The notes under the pieces were generated by a model. The model ran no database searches. It was not told the origin of the DNA and was given only the letters and a program-made list of their open reading frames with translations. This document shows positions 1-10,270 of a DNA stretch of 64,000 nucleotides, in pieces (the first letter of the stretch is position 1; the number at the start of each line of letters is the position of its first letter). The DNA comes from Palaemon carinicauda (taxonomy: Eukaryota > Arthropoda > Malacostraca > Decapoda > Palaemonidae), in contig NC_090743.1 of the NCBI RefSeq assembly GCF_036898095.1, positions 17,653,351 through 17,717,350 on the forward strand. Reading direction: 5' to 3'. Position numbers and translations under genes: made by a program.

Positions 1-198
1 AAAAGGACAACACGATTAAACAGTGCCAACTACAACTGTTAATATACACTGTTACATACACTTCAGTATTTTAATAAAATAGCTTTTGGCTTAGGAGATC
101 AGTCAATGGGAGTAAAAAGGGCAGGATAAAAAAAAAAGATCAACCCACACCACACACATCTCTTATCAAGTGCAAGAAATGCACTTTCAGAGCTTTAC

Positions 199-306
199 CA
201 CTGCCATATAGTTCTGTGGTGGGAGTACATTGCCCCATAGGCGGCCTCGTGGAGAGAGCCAAGCTGTGGGGAACCGTAGGAGGGCTGCTCGTGGCAGGAA
301 AGCCAC
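199..306 (-). CDS. CPSF6: Candidate sixth coding exon of CPSF6
   Basis: This GC-rich island lies in AT-rich intron and is bounded, on the minus strand, by an acceptor (TTTGTTGGCAG) at its high end and a GTAAAG donor at its low end. The preceding exon ends in phase 1. Continued from it, the segment is open throughout and encodes a Pro/Ser/Thr-rich stretch beginning GGFPATSSPPTVPH and ending LYGSG, again leaving phase 1. That composition fits the CPSF6 linker. Caution: at least one other frame is also open, an internal CCCACAG acceptor could shorten the exon, and residue identity with known CPSF6 is not obvious. It may be an alternative exon or not an exon. Confidence 0.4.
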
Positions 307-590
307 CTGCCAACAAATACCAATAATTTAAAGTCTCCCTTAACCCAATCTGGTAAAGGTTGTCCCTAAATTATCTGAAAGGATTAATGAATGATATGAA
401 CTACTATACTGTACTACCATCTATTCAATGAGAGACCGAGGGGCGGATGTCTTGGCATGCACTTACTATTGAGCAAGATACACAATGAACATTTCATGGC
501 ACCCCCTCTCATATTTACCTTTTGTTAAAAGTATGACCATGCAATTTCAACAACAAAACTCCAATATAAATAATTTTTACATCAAATTAC

Positions 591-794
591 CTTGTATAAA
601 ATCTGGTCTAGGAGGCGGAGCCCGAGGATCAATAGGTGGTGGTGGACCCCTAGGTGGAGGTGGTCCTTGTTGTCCTGGTGGTGGTCCCATATTTGGTGGA
701 GGACCTCGAGGTGGTCCAGGAGGGGGGGCTCCGGGTCCTCCAGGATGTACAGGTCTTTGCATATGGCCTGGAGGGGGACCTCTTGGACCAGGAC
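591..794 (-). CDS. CPSF6: CPSF6 coding exon 5, proline-rich linker
   Basis: This 204 bp exon has acceptor TTTTTTGTAG and donor AAG/GTAATT on the minus strand. It enters in phase 1, completing the Gly codon split at the end of exon 4, and leaves in phase 1. It encodes about 67 residues, mostly Pro and Gly, with runs such as GPPPPRGPPPPIDPRAPPP and ending RPDFIQ. In CPSF6 this region is the low-complexity linker between the N-terminal RRM and the C-terminal RS-like domain; it supports protein contacts and condensation within CFIm. No FG dipeptide of the capsid/Nup-binding type seen in vertebrate CPSF6 appears here. The following exon is either 199-306 or outside the window. Confidence 0.88.
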
Positions 795-1300
795 CTACAA
801 AAAATCAAAGACCAAAGTAGTAGTTTAGGTACAGTCAGTGTGACAAATGGAATATATTCAGTTTACAAAAGAACACTTCTCTTAAAGACTCAAGTGGAAA
901 AAAAATGCAGTATTTGCCATGAAACGGCTACCTGGTCATTCTAACTCGAGATGAAAAGAAGGCACTAACAATACATGGTCAGGGCCGCAAAATATTCTGC
1001 ATTTCCTTTAGTTCCTTAGTGACCATCCATAATTCAGAGATGGAAGGAGAAAAGTTCTTTAAAGTTAATAGCTTGGTACAAGAAATAATTTCCTTATATT
1101 ACTAAACAGATTTTTAATAAACATAACTATTAATCACAGGTTTAATACACAAAACTATTAATCATATGTTGCCTTCTCCAACTTCATCATCTGATAGCTA
1201 TGCAAAATATGTTTAAGCAAAGAATCCTACCGCAATAGAACCTGACCTTAATGGAAAGAACTGTATGTTGCTAAGGCAATATGGCCCTGCAAAAGGGGTA
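795..1300. other. CPSF6 intron 5 (transcript order), right part; nothing recognised
   Basis: AT-rich intronic sequence between exon 5 and a short duplication. Open frames that cross 577-944 on the plus strand are antisense reflections of the proline codons in exon 5. Confidence 0.5.
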
Positions 1301-1302
1301 AG

Positions 1303-1446
1303 AGAGGCATTTAGAACCTATGAATTACCTATGCTTAATCTATCAAGATCCCTCCGATGGACCTGCACTGGGGTAGAGGCATTCAGAACCTACAAATTAC
1401 CTATCCTTATTCTATTGTACTCCATCCGAGGATTAAAAGTTGCAGG
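1303..1446. repeat. 72 bp tandem duplication
   Basis: Two adjacent copies of about 72 bp. AGAGGCATTTAGAACCTA at 1303 recurs as AGAGGCATTCAGAACCTA at 1375. Each is followed by a matching AATTACCTATnCTTAnTCTAT segment and a CTCCnTCCGA(G/T)G segment. The copies differ at scattered positions, so the event is not recent. No coding function is seen. Confidence 0.7.
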
Positions 1447-1449
1447 GAT

Positions 1450-2260
1450 TGTTAAAAGTTTGTATATTGAAAATTGTCTTTCTGGAATAAAATATCACTT
1501 GTTCAAACTTGATCCTTTAATAAATTGCCTGAATAGATATTGAAGGTGACCAGAAGAAATCCTTGCTACCAAGCCTAACTCTGGGTACTTGATGGGTCAA
1601 GATTCAGAGGGCAGTTAGTATTCATGATACAGGCAGAAATAAAGCCATACTATGTATTGAAGGATAGTGAGCTATAATGTAAGCTTCATGGTCGGTGTTC
1701 ACCGAAGAAGTTTCAGATAGATCGTCTCGAAGACCCTTGCACAACAACTTGGTCTGCTGCAATCACAGGTCCAAACGAGAAACTAACCAAATACTTGAGA
1801 GTTTGGTTTCTTTGGGGGAAAACTGGTAGAGAGAAAACTGCAACCTTTAAATTCCTGCCCTGATAAAAGATGACTAATCCAACGAGTTCTAAAAGGAAAA
1901 ACCTTCCATTACCAATATTCCAGAAATGTTTGAAGGAGGAGGTATGGGACACAATCCCTCTAGAGATACATTCCTATGGATCTAACTGAGCATAGCAATG
2001 AGTCTTCTGTTGGAAGGGATGGATTGGAAAATGAACCATGGGAGGGACACTCTACTCTGGCCATGGATTCTTGCCTTCTGAACAAAACATGACAACCGAA
2101 AAGGCATGACACTCTTACTCCTTAAAAAGAGGTCTAAGCCTGCATGAGGCAGTGATGCTTATGACTTGGATATTTCCCAGCAGATTTCTTATGGCTAGAT
2201 GTTCACAAAAGGGTTTCTATTGTTGTCTAGATAGGCTCCTCAGCATTATATGCAAGTCTA
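1450..2260. other. Intronic sequence, nothing recognised
   Basis: Mixed-composition intron of CPSF6 leading into the LINE copy. Short open frames (for example minus 1713-1952) show no family signature I can name. The stretch could hold older repeat debris. Confidence 0.4.
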
Positions 2261-2269
2261 AGATGGGAG

Positions 2270-3536
2270 ACTTCCCCTCTTACAATCTCCAATGCTGTAC
2301 AGAAATCCCTTGATTGTGGTCAGGAAGTTCAAATGATTGGCCTTGATTTTAGTGCTGCCTTTGACCATGTTCATTATGGGGCCCTTGTTTTCAAAATCAA
2401 ACAGTTGGGAGTGGGTGGGTCGTTTCTTGACATCATCAATGAATTTTCAAGTACTGTAATAGATCACAAAGAGTTGTTGTTGATGGCCCCATAGTGAGTA
2501 TAAGAATGTGATATCTGGTGTTCCACACAGTAGTGTTCTTGGCCCATTACTTTTTACACTATTTACACATGACATGTGGTTTGGCCTAGAAAACCATCTT
2601 GTTGTATTTACAGATGATGCTGTACTCTTTAAATCAATTCCATCTCCTGAATGTAGATCTAGGGTTGCTGAATCCAATAATAGAGATACCTGTACAGCTA
2701 AAATTAGTGCATGATGCATATTATGGGGTATAAAGTTGAATTCTAAAAAGAAAAAACTCAAAGTATGATTGTAAGTAGATAGAGACAGTGGCCCATCAAC
2801 ATCCAGATCTAAGCATTGATATGTTTCTTTAGCTCTGACTATTAAAATTTTAGGTGTGATTCTCGACAGCAAATTTACTTATGAGAAACACATTAGGTCT
2901 GTGTCTTCTTCAATTGTGCAAAAAATTGGCTTATTGAGAGTCTTCTAAGATTTTCGGTGATCAATCTACTCTGAAGAAGTGTTTCAATTCTTTCATTTTA
3001 CCTTGTTTCAAGTATTGTTCTCCTGTCTGGTCTTCAGCAGCCAATTCTCCTCTTAATCTTACGGTCACTTAAATTTCTTATTCCTGATCTAGATATTAAT
3101 CTCTGGCACAGTCGTTCAATTAGTTCGTTATGCATGTTGCATAAGATTTTTCATAATTCTGATAATCCTTCATATTCAGACCTTCCCGGACAGTTCTATC
3201 CGGTTTGTAATACTAGGCATGCAGTTAATTCTAATAGTCAGGCCTTCTCCATCATGAGGCTCAATACTGTGTAGAAGTTTTATTCCAGCTGTGACAAAGT
3301 TGTGGATAATCTTCCTAATCGGGTAGTTGAATCGGTAGAACTTCAAAAGTTCAAACTTGCAACAAATGTTTTCATGTTGAACAGGCTGACATGCAGGTAA
3401 GTCTTTATATCGTTTATATACAAAATATTTGTTTTGATATTACTGTTTCTAAAATATTTTATTATTTTTCCCCTGTTGAAGCCCTTAGGTTTATAGCATC
3501 TTGCTTTTCAACTATGGTTGTAGCTAAGTTGATAAT

Positions 3537-3569
<33 letters not shown>

Positions 3570-3600
3570 ATTCTTTGAGCAAGCTTAGCTAGAGTGTCAT
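2270..3600 (+). mobile_element. CR1/Jockey-like LINE, copy 1 (5'-truncated, degenerate)
   Basis: Reverse-transcriptase blocks can be read on the plus strand across several frames. They begin near 2275 (SNAVQKSLDCG), continue through GLDFSAAFDHVH (motif A region, about 2340) and SGVPHSSVLGPLLF (2514-2556), and reach FTDD at 2607-2618, a decayed form of the Y/F-A-D-D active site. A C-terminal segment (KILGVILDSKFTYEKHIRSV and ILPCFKYCSPVWSS) follows to about 3060. Many stops and frameshifts make it inactive. It ends in a 3' tail (about 3470-3530) and an (AAC)n run at 3538-3567. The tail is the reverse complement of the abundant CTACAACC...GCTATAAGCC repeat elsewhere in the window. It lies in a CPSF6 intron in the opposite orientation to the gene. 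Assignment to CR1 rather than Jockey is by eye. Confidence 0.8.
3538..3567. repeat. (AAC)n microsatellite tail
   Basis: About ten AAC triplets directly after the LINE copy 1 3' tail. Their position suggests that they are the simple-repeat tail of the retroposon. Confidence 0.85.
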
Positions 3601-4165
3601 CAGGTCCAAGAGGAGTCTGACCAAGACTACTACAGCAGTCCTCCAGCTCCCGTTTCCACTACATTGCCACATGTACTGGGAGAGGAGTTCCAGCTCTTAA
3701 TAACCTCATTCACTTTCATTCCCCTGGACTAAGCCTTGAAAGAAAACTGAAAAGGTCAAAACAAATCTTGGCTCCAGAACAATGGAGATATTGAAGACTG
3801 AGGACCTAGTTAGGACCTCACTGAGGATGAAGCCTTTACCCAAATCAAGGTCAATGAAATAGCTTCCCCCTAAGTTTGGCTACATTAATTTTTGCAATTT
3901 CCAAATTGAAGGAGACAAAGTTCTGAGCATCAGTTCTACATAGCTTAACTGCTACCTCAACTTTGTAACAAGGTCCCTGATCCATTCAACAAAAAGAAAT
4001 TGGTTTCAGTCAAAACCAGGGGAGAAAATATTACACAAAGCATACAGTCTTTGGAGAATCAGGGTTACCTGAAGATTGACAGCCTGCCTGGAGAGGAGGG
4101 TCAATGTTCTTCCACCTGACAACCACCACCTTTGAGACTAGCCAAATCCTTTCCACACATCTCAT
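3600..4165. other. Intronic sequence, nothing recognised
   Basis: Lies between the two LINE copies. I see no coding, RNA or terminal-repeat signal in it. Confidence 0.4.
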
Positions 4166-4169
4166 AAAC

Positions 4170-4858
4170 ATTTGCAGTTTGGCTTTTGCCAAGTCCTTGG
4201 AGCATGTGGTGCCCTTCTCATAATTTCCAATGCTGTAGAGAATTCCCTTGATTGTGGTCACAAAGTTCATATGATTGGACTTTATTTTATTGCTGCCACT
4301 GACTGTTATAATCATGAGGACCCTGTTTTAAAACAGTTGGGAGTACATAGGAGTTTTCTTAACACCACTATTGAATTTTCAAGTTATAGACTGCAATAAG
4401 TAGTTGTTAATGGGCACACTAGTGAGTAGAGTAATGTAATATCTGGTATTCCTCAGGGTAGTGTTCTAGACCCATTTACTTTTCATATAATATACACGTG
4501 TGGTTTGGCCTAGAAAACAAGCTCTTTGCACATGCAAATGATACTATCTTAGCATCAGTTACATATAAATGTAGATCTAGAACTGCTAATTCCTTCAATA
4601 GAAATCTAGCTAAAATCAGCGCATAGTACAAATTATGATGTATGAAGATGAACCTGAACTAACACTCAAAGTATGACTATAAGTCGGTTGAGTAGCCTCA
4701 ATATCAAGGTCTCTGCAATGAGAATGTTTCTTTATCTATATAAAATGCCTTTAAAATTTTTGTTGTGATTCTTGAGACCAAATTTACTTGAGAAATACAT
4801 TGTCTATTTCTTCTTCAATTGGACCAAAAAATTATTTAATACCAGGCTTCAAGTATTA
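4170..4858 (+). mobile_element. CR1/Jockey-like LINE, copy 2, left part
   Basis: Same family and orientation as the copy at 2270. The reverse transcriptase can be followed from about 4170 (LLIISNAVENSLDCG) through the motif A region (GLYFIAATD, decayed from F-D-x-SAAFD) and SGIPQGSVLDP near 4440. It is frameshifted and stop-ridden. Homology stops at CTTCAAGTATT near 4855, where a short retroposon in reverse orientation begins. The family sequence resumes at about 6213 with CATTCAGATCTTTCCCGAC. Compared with copy 1, roughly 160 bp of the element are missing across the insertion. Confidence 0.75.
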
Positions 4859-5515
4859 TTATTATTATTATCACACTTGCTATGCTACAACCCTAGTTGG
4901 AAAAGCAGGATACTATAAGCCAAGGGGCTCCAACAAGGAAGATAGCCCAGTGAGGAAAGGAAAAAAAGGAAAATAAAATATTATAAGAGTAATAACATTA
5001 AAATAAATATTTCCTATATAAACTATAAAAGCTTCAACAAAATATGGGAAAGAAAAATAAATAGAATAGTGTGCTCGCGTGAACCTTCAAGCAAGAAAAC
5101 TCTAACCCATGACAGTGGAAAACCATGGTACAGAGGCTATGGCACTACCCAAAACTAGAGAACAATGGTTTGATTTCAGTGTGTCCTTCTCCTAGAAGAA
5201 CTACTTACCATAGCTAGAGTCTCTTCTACCCTACCAAGAGGAGAATGGCCACTGAACAATTGCAGCGCAGCAACCCCGTAAGTGAAGAAGAATTGTTTGG
5301 TAATCTGTGCTGTCAGGTGTATGAGGACAGAGGAGAATATGTAAAGAATAGGCCAGACTATTCAGTGTATGTTTGTGTAGGCAAAGGGAAAATGAACCGT
5401 AACCAAAGAGAAGGATCCAATGTGGTACTGTCTGGCCAGTCAAAAGACCCCATAACACTCTAGCGGTAGTATCTCAAAGGATGGCTCGTGCCCTAGCCAA
5501 CCTACTACCTATTCT
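4856..5515 (-). mobile_element. SINE-like retroposon sharing the LINE 3' tail, copy 1
   Basis: Read on the minus strand it starts near 5510 with GGTTGGCTAGGGCACGAGCC, followed by TTTGAGATACTACC. It continues for about 640 bp and ends in the tail GGCTTATAGTATCCTGC plus (TAA)n at 4856-4872. The tail matches the 3' end of the adjacent LINEs. The head weakly resembles pol III A-box and B-box words (TGGCTAGGGC and TTTGAGATAC), so a tRNA-derived SINE using the LINE machinery is possible. A 3' LINE fragment is the alternative. It is inserted inside LINE copy 2. Confidence 0.7.
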
Positions 5516-5573
5516 CTGGTCTTCTTTTGTCAACATAGAAAAAAAACTTGTGGTCTATCATATTACTATTATT

Positions 5574-6212
5574 AAAAACTAGGCTATAACCTTAGTTAAA
5601 AAAACAAGATGCCATAAGCCCCAGGGCTTCAACAGGGAAAAATAGCCCAGTGAGGGAAGGGAACAAGGAAATAAACTACGAGAAGAATAAAAAATCAAAA
5701 TGAAATATTTCAAGATCAGTAACATTAAATTAAATCCTTTACAAAAAAAAAGGATGAAAAGAAATGAGATAGTGTGCCCTAGTGTTACTCAAAGCAAGAG
5801 AACTCTAATCCAAGACAGAGAAAGGCAATGGTAAAGAAGCTTTGGCACTACCCAAGACTAGAGAACAATGGTTTGATTTTGGAGTCTCCTTCTCCAGAAA
5901 AGCTGTTTACCCTAGCTAAAGTCTCTCTTCTACTCATTCCAAGAGGAAAGTAACCACTGAACAATTAAATTACAGTAGTTAACCCCTTGAGTGAAGAAGA
6001 ATTGTTTGGAAATTTCAAGTGTTGTCAGGTGTAAGAGGACAGAGGAGAATTTGGTAAAAATAGGCCTGACTATTTGGTGTATATAAGACAAAATGAGCAG
6101 TAACCAGAGAGATGAATCCAATGTAGTACTGCCTGGCCAGTGTCAAAGGACCCAAAAATTCTCTACTGGTAGTATCTCAATGGGTGGCTGGTGCCCTGGC
6201 TAATTCTGACCA
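5574..6212 (-). mobile_element. SINE-like retroposon sharing the LINE 3' tail, copy 2
   Basis: Same family and orientation as 4856-5515, colinear over its full length. The tail is at the low end (AGGCTATAACC at about 5580, GCCATAAGCCCC at about 5610). The head at about 6170-6200 reads, on the minus strand, GCCAGGGCACCAGCCACCC and then TTGAGATACTACC. Divergence from the first copy is moderate, so they are independent insertions or an old duplication. Its right edge abuts resumed LINE sequence. Confidence 0.7.
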
Positions 6213-6650
6213 TCTTTTGCATTCAGATCTTTCCCGACTGTACCATCCTGGATGTACAGTAGTACTAGGTATGAAGTTTATTGGAGTTTTGCTCTCTCCA
6301 TTGTAAGACTCAACACTAAACAGTATTCTAAGTTTAATTCCACCAGAGACCAAATTGTGAAATCTTCCTATTCTGTCCGTTGAATTGGTGGAACTTTAGA
6401 AGTTCAAACTTGCAGTGAATGTTATGTTAAACAGGTCAACATTAGCGTCTCTACTTAGTTTACATATGACATAACTACTTTACAGTTACTACCAATCTTG
6501 AGATATCTTACATTTTTCATTCATTACTTCTCATGATATTCATAAAGTTAATTTCCTTATTTCCTGTCTTCACTGAGCCTTTTTCCCCAAAGGAACCCTT
6601 GACAATCTTATTTTCCAACTAGGGTTGTAGCTTAACTAGTATTTAACATG
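6213..6650 (+). mobile_element. CR1/Jockey-like LINE, copy 2, right part (3' end)
   Basis: Continuation of the copy at 4170-4858. It matches 3173-3530 of copy 1 in order: the CATTCAGATCTTTCCCGAC block, the region encoding a decayed FKLAVNVML-like end (about 6400-6430), then the 3' tail ending CAACTAGGGTTGTAGCTTAAC at about 6640. No open frame of note survives. Confidence 0.75.
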
Positions 6651-7855
6651 TCTTTATATAACAGTGGGAAACATTTTAATAATTATCCTTCAAGGGGGAT
6701 TATTTTCCTTCTCTATATGGTGGGAGGAAGAGGAAGGTTAATGTCTAAATTTGTTTATAACTGAACTTGTCCCTCTCTTCACTCACTAACCCCAGAAAAA
6801 CAAGAAAGAGAAATGGGTACCCCCAGTTTGAATGGTAATGAGGAGCTAAACTATTTCACTAATCCCCAACTGAGTATTCCCCAAGGTTGTTCAGGGTGTA
6901 AAACAGAACCACCAGCAGTTTGCAACTGCATAAGCATGCAGCGGATTATCATTAAAAATAGAGGCAGAAGTAACCTCCCATTGACTATACCTTCAAATAT
7001 AAACAGACATCCTTGATAATCAAAAGTACAGGAGTCTGAGCATCAGAAAAAGAATAAGGTGTTGATAGAAATGTATTGACCTTGACAACAAACCATCCCC
7101 TTATATGATTGCTAGGAAATCTCTTGAACACCTCTGCTAACCAGGCAAAACTTTCAGCACAACCATATACATCATCACCATCATCATAAAAAAAAGGTTC
7201 AATAAAAGAAATTTACCTTACACTATGGCATAACTAAGCATTTACCAGAGTTAAACTTGAGCATCACCTTTCACACGATGATAAACAAAAACATCCAACA
7301 GAGGAAGCACAGAAGAACAAAGACAATTTGAGAAGCTTTAAGCACAGCAAATCATGTTTGCATTGAAATGAAAAATGCCAAATAAAAAAAAGAATTGCCA
7401 GTTCCCATAACATATTGGGTCCTAGTAGTCTGGCAACTTATTTTAAGATATTTACAGCATCAGTCAGAAGTAAATCCATGTGATCAACTAAGGTTTTGTA
7501 TCCATGTTTGAACAACAAACATTTCTGACAAAATTTCTAAAATCTTTTGAGACATGGTCACAAAAGTAATCTTCCAATTTCTAGCACATGAAAAACAAAA
7601 ATTGCATCTGGCCCGTCATGATCCTAATACCTTTAACAAGAGCCTCATCGTAAGTATCTATTATGCAAACACTATTACGACTAAAGAAATTAACATTATA
7701 ATATGCAAATCTTGATAACAAATACCAGTTTAAATGCAAGTCTGTGCAACACCATAATTTTACATCATTAGATTACACTGTTAACCTTAAAATTTAACAA
7801 AATACCAAATATAATATTGAAATTAATTCTAAAATGGTAAAGAAAGATAACTAAC
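6650..7855. other. CPSF6 intron 4, right part; nothing recognised
   Basis: AT-rich intron up to the donor of exon 4. No repeat family, RNA gene or exon was recognised by eye. Confidence 0.5.
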
Positions 7856-8264
7856 CCTGCATGCTATGAGGTGGTGGTCCTCGTGGAGGACCTTGATGAG
7901 GTCCGTGATGTGGTCCCATGTTGGGAGGGCCATGTGGACCAGGTGGCCCTCCATGTGGAGGACCATGGGGGCCTGGGGGTCCATGTGGACCGGGAGGTCC
8001 ATGGTGTCCATGAGGGCCATGTGGACCACCATGGGAACCGTGAGGCCCATGAGGACCTGGCGGCCTATGATCCATGCCAGGGGGAGGCATGCCTCGCCCT
8101 GGTGGTGGCATGCGAGGTCCTCCTGGGCCTCCAGGGTGTCCGCCAGGATGGTTACCTGGATGGCTACCAGGTGGCCCTCCAGGACCCCCTGGACCACCCG
8201 GCCCACCAGGACCCCCTCGCTGTTGATGCTGAGGACTGGAACGTGTCTTACTCTGAGCCTCAAA
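7856..8264 (-). CDS. CPSF6: CPSF6 coding exon 4, Gly/Pro/His-rich
   Basis: This 409 bp exon has a TTCTAG acceptor and a GTTAGT donor on the minus strand. It enters in phase 0 after exon 3 and leaves in phase 1. It starts FEAQSKTRSSPQHQQRGG, where FEAQS aligns with the FEMQS that follows the RRM in vertebrate CPSF6. It then passes into GGPGGPGG and HPGNHPGGHPGG runs, MPPPGRGMPPPGMDH, and a long array of GPH/GPP triplets. It belongs to the low-complexity linker of the CFIm large subunit, which helps CFIm25 (NUDT21) choose UGUA-containing poly(A) sites in the nucleus. The unusual point is its histidine content within the proline-rich tract. Antisense open frames over the exon are composition artefacts. 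Confidence 0.93.
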
Positions 8265-8664
8265 CTAGAAAATACAAAAACTTTCATTACATATCCTCCC
8301 TTCACTTGAAGCAATATTTTTATGATTTTTCCCAAGGTACATACAGTAATCATTCTGATTACATTGTTATTTGTACCAAAATGAAATGGTGTTTCTAGAT
8401 TTAGTACTGTTTGCATTTTAAAAGCCTCATCTAAGTAAGAGAGTAAACTTTTATCTAAAAACTTTTTCATCAAAACAGTAAAAAGCATATGTTTAAGGAA
8501 ATATCAAAAGCTTAAGAAAACATGTCAACATCTATATAAAAGAACAAAAGGATATTTCACCCTAAAATATCACCCATATCAAAGATAATACTGTCAGTAT
8601 AATTCTAAGAAATTTACCTTGTTACTAATTTTTTCTTTTCAAATAACATATTTTAATCCTTTAC
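8265..8664 (-). other. CPSF6 intron 3
   Basis: A 400 bp AT-rich intron, GTAAAG at 8664 down to TTCTAG before 8264. It is the only short intron of the gene seen here. Confidence 0.85.
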
Positions 8665-8892
8665 CTGATTGAGGGCCTGTTTGCTTGGGAAATTAACCAC
8701 AGGGCTCATCCCGTGGATTTCCTTTCTGGGTAATTTCTCCATAACAATACGACTGCTTGCCTCGGACCCAAGCGAAATAGCGCAAAAGCCTTTGCTTTGA
8801 CCATTGGCTCTGTTTTCAAAGAACTTGACATCCAAAAAATCTGAGATGCCAAGACTCTTTACTGCTGCGGCAACATCATTGTCTGTAGTCCA
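8665..8892 (-). CDS. CPSF6: CPSF6 coding exon 3, main part of the RRM
   Basis: This 228 bp exon (76 codons, phase 0 at both ends) has acceptor AATTACAG and donor CAG/GTAAAG on the minus strand. It begins WTTDND and runs through SDFLDVKFFENRANGQSKGF to LHG-like EIHGMSPVV and FPSKQALNQ. KFFENRANGQSKGF is the near-invariant RNP1 core of CPSF6/CPSF7, and the split tryptophan pair W-WTTD across the exon 2/3 junction is also diagnostic. The RRM of CPSF6 contacts CFIm25 and helps bind RNA. RNP1 residues following GF are CAI rather than the vertebrate ALV. With exons 1 and 2, the RRM spans about residues 90-167. Confidence 0.97.
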
Positions 8893-9415
8893 CTGTAATT
8901 ACAAATTCATGGGTAAAAAAAAAGAAAAAAAAAAAAAAGAGAGGAGAAGAAGAAGACAGGAAAGAACATTAAGAAAGTCAAATGTTAAAACAATGTGGTC
9001 TTCACTTCCATTAAATATTCATTCTTTAATTCTCCATTCATTTTCTGCATTAGACTGCTTTCCCAGTTTGGACACTGCATCATTAATAGCTGGAGCGTCT
9101 CCACTTTGCCTGGTACAGGTAGTCCACCGTCTTATGTCAGAAACAGGGACCGAAAGACACGCCCAAGTCAACCTCGATGTATATTGAACAGTAAAATCTT
9201 TTCTGTATCTTTTTTTATACTGGGTCATGATTTGGTAATCATCTAAATTGTTTTATCAATATTTTCTTGATGTATATCATTATTAAATTTTCTTGTTTCA
9301 TAGAATATATGCTTTATTAAAGCATTTTTGTATTCTATTTTTCAATTTTGGAACCAGTTTAACAATCAACAATTATTAGCTTTTTTTGTTTACCTTTGAT
9401 TGTGATCAGTTGATT
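8893..9415. other. CPSF6 intron 2, left end, with a purine-rich run
   Basis: Starts with the exon 3 acceptor. A poly-A/AG-rich low-complexity run lies at about 8917-8958. Otherwise nothing is recognised. Confidence 0.5.
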
Positions 9416-9494
9416 TCAATGTCCAGCTACCGTATCGAGAGAATGCACCATACGAGTAAAAATTTAACTTGGAGTATCCTTTACATAATTCCTT

Positions 9495-9930
9495 CATTTA
9501 TTTGAAATATCTTCATGATGAATATTACATCAGCACCAATATGTTACAGGATATCAGTTTTCAGACAGTTCGTTTATAGCCATTATTATTAGTTATCATA
9601 CGAGTCTGTCTGTCTGGACCACACGAGTTTAACCGATTTGAACTGATTTATTTATATATTTTTTTTTTATTTCGGGAGCATTTCAATATCCAATTACATT
9701 AGTTTATTTTTGGTAGTTATCAGCTGATAAGGCCACGCTACTATGTTGCAATTATGCACACACATGAAAAACAAACAATGCGTATCGTTTATATACTGTA
9801 ATTTCTTCAAGTTATTTAAAATATCTTCGTAATGAATATTACATCAGCACCAATTGTTATGTATAGGATATCAGTTTACATAGAGTTCGTTTCTAGCAAT
9901 TATGTTGTTATACGAATACATTTGTTCCTT
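9495..9930. repeat. Diverged direct repeat, about 316 bp apart
   Basis: A block at about 9505-9610 (ATATCTTCATGATGAATATT, ACATCAGCACCAAT, AGGATATCAGTTT, AGTTCGTTT) recurs at about 9820-9925 with the same order of words and moderate divergence. It looks like an old tandem duplication next to the left end of the DIRS composite. The duplicated unit has no recognised identity. Confidence 0.65.
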
Positions 9931-9977
9931 GTTCCTCCCCCCTACCTCTCCCCACACCAACCCAATCGACACAAACA

Positions 9978-10270
9978 TAGGGGGATATTACTTTTGGAGA
10001 AGCGGAAAGATGCGTTGTTAAGACTTTTAGCGAGGGTTAACAACCCACTCACTAGTTAGTGGGAGAGGGGTAGTAGCTACCCCATTCGCTCACATACCTG
10101 AGCTGTGAACCCACTTTGTTTGGAGGTAAGATTTCAAGGGGGACAGGTGCTGGCAGGCCAATATGTATAAACAGCTACAGGTTTGTACCGTTAGGAAAAA
10201 TACAAATTACTTCCAAATTTGTCATTTGTTTCGTCACTAATTACAAACCAACGCTTTTATAGGGATGACA
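9978..10270. repeat. DIRS terminal repeat, left end
   Basis: Contains the terminal inverted repeat shared with about 20030-20175. An adjoining motif (GGAAAAATACAAATTAC at about 10194, then ATTTGTCAT and ACAAACCAACGCTTTTAT at 10243-10260) also occurs at 32719-32785. In the 32.4 kb copy, part of that motif is itself an inverted repeat of the element's outermost bases. Confidence 0.7.

Noticed and set aside
485..944. Plus-strand open frames rich in Gly or Trp/Arg
   Set aside because: Antisense reflections of the proline-rich CPSF6 exon 5.
7866..8398. Long plus-strand open frames opposite CPSF6 exon 4
   Set aside because: They are antisense readings of Gly/Pro/His codons. The minus strand has splice sites in the right phase and CPSF6 homology.
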